Positions 5,233-8,007 of a stretch of DNA of 8,007 bases are shown here, piece after piece. This stretch comes from an uncultured Aquabacterium sp. (GTDB lineage: Bacteria > Pseudomonadota > Gammaproteobacteria > Burkholderiales > Burkholderiaceae_C): contig CALAKR010000335.1 in the NCBI GenBank assembly GCA_937923225.1, positions 1 through 8,007 of the forward strand, given 5' to 3'. The notes beneath the pieces were generated by a model. It did not search any database. It had not been told where the DNA came from and worked only from the letters and a program-made list of their open reading frames with translations. Positions within the stretch are counted from its first letter, which is position 1. Each line of letters starts with the position of its first letter. The position numbers and the translations under genes are program-made.

Positions 5233-7695
5233 ATGACCGCCCGCGCTGCTCACGGGGCCCTCGCCCCCGACGCCGGCCTGCCCAGGCTGTCCGCCTGGCA
5301 TCGCCGCCTGATCGCCCTGCTGGGCTGGATCGGCGCGGCCACCTTCCTGACCCTGCTGGTGTGGTCCGCCCACCCCTGGTTCATCAGCCAGGCCTCGCAC
5401 CCCGATGTGAGCTTCGCGCAAGAGCGCTTCCGCCAGATGCCCACGCCCTCCCACCCCGGCAGCGACTGGCTGGACGTGACCCTGCCCGACACCTGGGCCG
5501 AACGTGGCCTGCCCGGCGGCGGCGTGGGCCGCTACGAGATCACCTTCCAGCTGGCGCGCCCGCCCAGCGCCCTGGGCGATGGCCCCTGGGCCGTGCGCTT
5601 CGACCGCATCAGCTTCCAGCACCGCATCTGGCTCAACGGCCAACTGATCCATGCCGAGACCGTGGGCGCCGCCGGGCCCACCGGCCGCCCGCTGGCCTAC
5701 ATGATGCAGATCCCGCGCGAGCTGCTGCGCGAAGGCCCGAACCGCCTGGCCGTGGAGGTACACCATGGCAGCATGGGCGGCCTGTCCACCCCCATCATCG
5801 GGCTGGCCGCCGATGTGGCGCCAGGCTTCAACGCGCAAAGCTTCCTGACGGAAGACCTGCCCCTGGCCGTGAACGTGGTGGCCGCGGCCTTCGCCGCCTT
5901 CCTCACGCTGATCTGGCTGCGCCGCCGGCAGGAGGTGGGCATGGGCATGCTGGGGCTGCTGGCCATGGTGGTCTCCATCCGCAACAGCGCGTACTACGTG
6001 GTCAACGGCCCGACGATACCGCCGCAGCTCAGCGCCTGGATGTACTTCAGCGCGCAGACCACAGCCACCGTGCTGCTGGGCGCCTTCGCCATGGCCATTG
6101 CCGACAAGGACTGGCCCTGGTTCCGCAAGGTGCTGTGGGGCACGCTGATCGGCGCGCCGCTGCTGGGCGCCATCGCCGCTTCGCATGGCGTACTGCCGCA
6201 GGTGCGGGCCATCGTCTACCCGGCGATGCTGCTTTTGATGCTGCCCACCTTGACGCTGCTGCTGCGTGTGCCGGCCAAGTTCGGCGGCTGGTCCGGGCGG
6301 GGCATGGTGCTGGGCATCGCGATCTCGCTGGTGGCCGGCGTGCACGATTACCTGCGCCTGCAGGGCATGGTGTCGGTGATGCACACCTACTGGATGTCGC
6401 TGGCCACGCCCATCACGCTGGCCAGCTACGGCGTGGCGCTGATGAACCGCTTCATCGAGGCCGTGGGCGAGGTCGAGCAGCACAACGTGCAGCTCGAACG
6501 CAAGGTGGCCGAACGCACCGAGGATCTAGCCGCCGCCAACGCCGCCAAGGGCCAGTTCCTGGCCGCCGCCAGCCATGATCTGCGCCAGCCCGTGGCCGCC
6601 GTGGGCCTGCTGTCGGGCCTGCTGCGCGAACGCCTGAAGGACTCGCCCCTCAAGGACATGACCGACCGCCTGGCCGAGGCCGTGCGCGCGATGGAAAACC
6701 TGCTCAGCGGCCTGCTCGATCTGTCGCGCCTGGAAGCCAAGGCCATCCGCCCGCACTGGCAGGGCGTGGCCCTGGGCGACCTGCTGCGCCGCATCGCCAC
6801 GCACGAAGAGCCCGCCGCCAAGGCCAAGGGCGTGCGCCTTAAGCTGCGCCCCACCCAAGCCGTCGCCGAGAGCGACCCGGTGCTGCTGGAGCAGATGGTG
6901 CGCAACCTGGTGGGCAATGCCGTGCGCTACACCCAGCGCGGCGGCGTGCTGGTGGGCGTGCGGCGGCGCGGGCCGCGCCTGTCCATCCAGGTGTGGGACA
7001 CCGGTGGCGGCATCGCACCCGCCGATCAGCAGCGCATCTTCAAGGACTTCGTGCAACTGGCCAACCCTGAGCGCAACCAGGCCAAGGGCCTGGGGCTGGG
7101 CCTGTCCATCGTGCAGCGGGCGTCCCAACTGCTGGACCACCCCATCGGGCTGCGATCACGCGTGGGCCATGGCTCGTGCTTCTCCATCGACGTGCCGGCG
7201 CATCAGGGGCAGATAGCCATGGCCGCGCCCTCCGTGGTGCCCATCGCCGAACTCACGCACGATGCCCCGCCCGCACCGCCCCCGTCCACCGAGGCCGCGC
7301 GCCCCCTGCAGGACCGCCACATCGTGGTGCTGGACGACGATGCCAGCGTGCGCCAGGCCCTGACCGAACGCCTGCGCGCCTGGGGCGCCTATGTGAGCGC
7401 CGTGGATTCGGTGGAGGCACTGGACGAACTGCTGCAGCGCGTGATGTCCATCGACATGCTGGTCACCGACCACCGCCTGTGCGATGGCGACGGCTTCCAG
7501 GCGATCGGGCTGGCACGGGCCATTCACCCGCAGTTGGCAGCGATGGTGATCACCGGCGACACGGCCAGCGAGCAGTTGCAGACCTTGCTGAGCAGCGGCA
7601 TCCCGGTGCTGCACAAGCCCTTCCAGGCCGATGCGCTGCTAGAGGTGATCGTGCTTCAGCTGGGGGTCACTTCACCCAGGTGTTCATCTGCATGA
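5233..7695 (+). CDS. Hybrid sensor histidine kinase with 7TMR-DISM-like sensor and C-terminal receiver domain
   Basis: An 820-residue membrane kinase. A first membrane segment (25-46) leads to a periplasmic domain (about 50-205) whose LPDTW (84-88), GRYEITF (99-105) and FDRISFQHRIWLNG (123-136) pattern resembles the jelly-roll carbohydrate-binding modules of 7TMR-DISM receptors and family 2 glycosidases. Seven hydrophobic segments follow (about 209-228, 234-256, 268-290, 298-318, 324-345, 356-376, 386-407). Then come a linker helix, HisKA with SHDLRQP (phosphoacceptor H448), an ATPase domain with N562, DTGGG (589-593) and GLGLGLS (619-625), a Pro-rich linker (679-684), and a receiver domain with D701-D703, phosphoacceptor D746, T774 and K795. 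All catalytic residues are present. No output domain exists, so the signal must pass to a separate regulator or phosphotransfer protein not found here. The start has GGAGG (5219-5223) 9 nt upstream. It is divergent from the AAA+ gene, and its last 29 bp overlap the gspF end. The ligand is unknown. Confidence 0.93.
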   Translation: MTARAAHGALAPDAGLPRLSAWHRRLIALLGWIGAATFLTLLVWSAHPWFISQASHPDVSFAQERFRQMPTPSHPGSDWLDVTLPDTWAERGLPGGGVGRYEITFQLARPPSALGDGPWAVRFDRISFQHRIWLNGQLIHAETVGAAGPTGRPLAYMMQIPRELLREGPNRLAVEVHHGSMGGLSTPIIGLAADVAPGFNAQSFLTEDLPLAVNVVAAAFAAFLTLIWLRRRQEVGMGMLGLLAMVVSIRNSAYYVVNGPTIPPQLSAWMYFSAQTTATVLLGAFAMAIADKDWPWFRKVLWGTLIGAPLLGAIAASHGVLPQVRAIVYPAMLLLMLPTLTLLLRVPAKFGGWSGRGMVLGIAISLVAGVHDYLRLQGMVSVMHTYWMSLATPITLASYGVALMNRFIEAVGEVEQHNVQLERKVAERTEDLAAANAAKGQFLAAASHDLRQPVAAVGLLSGLLRERLKDSPLKDMTDRLAEAVRAMENLLSGLLDLSRLEAKAIRPHWQGVALGDLLRRIATHEEPAAKAKGVRLKLRPTQAVAESDPVLLEQMVRNLVGNAVRYTQRGGVLVGVRRRGPRLSIQVWDTGGGIAPADQQRIFKDFVQLANPERNQAKGLGLGLSIVQRASQLLDHPIGLRSRVGHGSCFSIDVPAHQGQIAMAAPSVVPIAELTHDAPPAPPPSTEAARPLQDRHIVVLDDDASVRQALTERLRAWGAYVSAVDSVEALDELLQRVMSIDMLVTDHRLCDGDGFQAIGLARAIHPQLAAMVITGDTASEQLQTLLSSGIPVLHKPFQADALLEVIVLQLGVTSPRCSSA

Positions 7696-8007
7696 TGGGC
7701 AGCATCACCGACATCACGATCAGCATCACCACCAGGCCCATGACCACGATCAGCAGGGGCTCGAGCACCGTGGCAATGGCAATGGCCTTGCGCTGGACCT
7801 CGCCGGAGAGCTGATTGGCCGCGCGCTGCAGCATCACGGGCAACTGACCCGTCTGCTCGCCCAGGCGGGCGAACATGGGCAGCAGGCCCGGGAAGCGCTT
7901 CTTGGCCGCCAGGGCCGAAGCCAGCGGCGCACCTTCGCGCACCTGCACCAGCGCATCGAGCGCATCGGCCCGCATGGCGCGGTTGGACAGCGTCTCGGCC
8001 GCGGCCT
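7667..8007 (-). CDS. gspF: Type II secretion system inner-membrane protein GspF, C-terminal part
   Basis: The frame is open from the right edge to a TGA at 7667-7669, giving the last 113 residues of a protein normally near 400 residues; the start lies outside the window. The visible part matches the second GspF/PilC repeat: VREGAPLASALAAKKRFP, then LARLGEQTG-like sequence (FARLGEQTGQLPVML), EVQRK, and a final membrane helix with LEPLLIVVMGLVVMLIV ending LPIMQMNTWVK. GspF is the polytopic platform protein that links the GspE ATPase to pseudopilus assembly. The ending fits GspF better than its type IV pilus homologue PilC, but PilC cannot be fully excluded without the upstream part. Other gsp genes would be expected to the right. 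It converges on the sensor kinase gene with a 29-bp overlap and no room for a terminator between them. Confidence 0.88.
   Translation of the reverse strand, partial: AAAETLSNRAMRADALDALVQVREGAPLASALAAKKRFPGLLPMFARLGEQTGQLPVMLQRAANQLSGEVQRKAIAIATVLEPLLIVVMGLVVMLIVMSVMLPIMQMNTWVK

Noticed and set aside
5110..6483. A 457-codon minus-strand open frame, rich in His, Gln and Gly
   Set aside because: It is antisense to the sensor kinase, which has all expected domains and a good ribosome-binding site. The composition is what a GC-rich gene yields when read in a complementary frame, and no motif is present.
7670..7700. Bidirectional terminator between the kinase and gspF
   Set aside because: The two genes overlap here and no GC-rich stem followed by a T-run is present on either strand.

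Overview
This 8 kb window is GC-rich and has the codon bias and gene repertoire of a betaproteobacterium, most likely an environmental Burkholderiales lineage. A PEP-CTERM/exosortase-type sorting signal, a GspF tail, and a hybrid kinase with the SHDLRQP H-box all fit that group, but the assignment is inference, since no rRNA or marker gene is present. There are no tRNAs, insertion sequences, CRISPR arrays or phage genes.

Layout, left to right. Positions 1-2786 form one probable operon on the minus strand, read from right to left. It holds a 69-residue PEP-CTERM peptide (2786-2577), a secreted UshA-type 5'-nucleotidase of 659 residues (2563-584), and an exported protein I cannot name that runs off the left edge (545 to <1). 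The gaps are 13 and 38 bp, and each gene has its own ribosome-binding site. Behind a 172-bp gap lies a second minus-strand pair: a protease-less Lon-type AAA+ ATPase (4976-3951), followed 41 bp later by a cytosolic NT5C1-type 5'-nucleotidase (3909-2959). A 256-bp divergent intergenic region (4977-5232) with two small inverted repeats separates this pair from a plus-strand hybrid sensor kinase (5233-7695). That kinase has a periplasmic jelly-roll-like sensor, seven membrane helices, HisKA/HATPase and a receiver domain. Its 3' end overlaps by 29 bp, tail to tail, the 3' end of a GspF-type type II secretion gene that enters from the right (7667 to >8007).

How the parts may work together. Two unrelated 5'-nucleotidase folds lie close together, one exported and one cytosolic, which suggests nucleotide or phosphate salvage. 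The exported enzyme sits between a minimal sorting-signal peptide and another exported protein, suggesting a cell-surface or matrix function tied to exosortase sorting. Neither the exosortase nor the rest of the Gsp system lies in the window. The most unusual items are the tag-like PEP-CTERM peptide placed directly before an anchorless nucleotidase, and the Lon-like ATPase that keeps the Lon pore-loop motif but has neither the Lon N-domain nor the protease domain.
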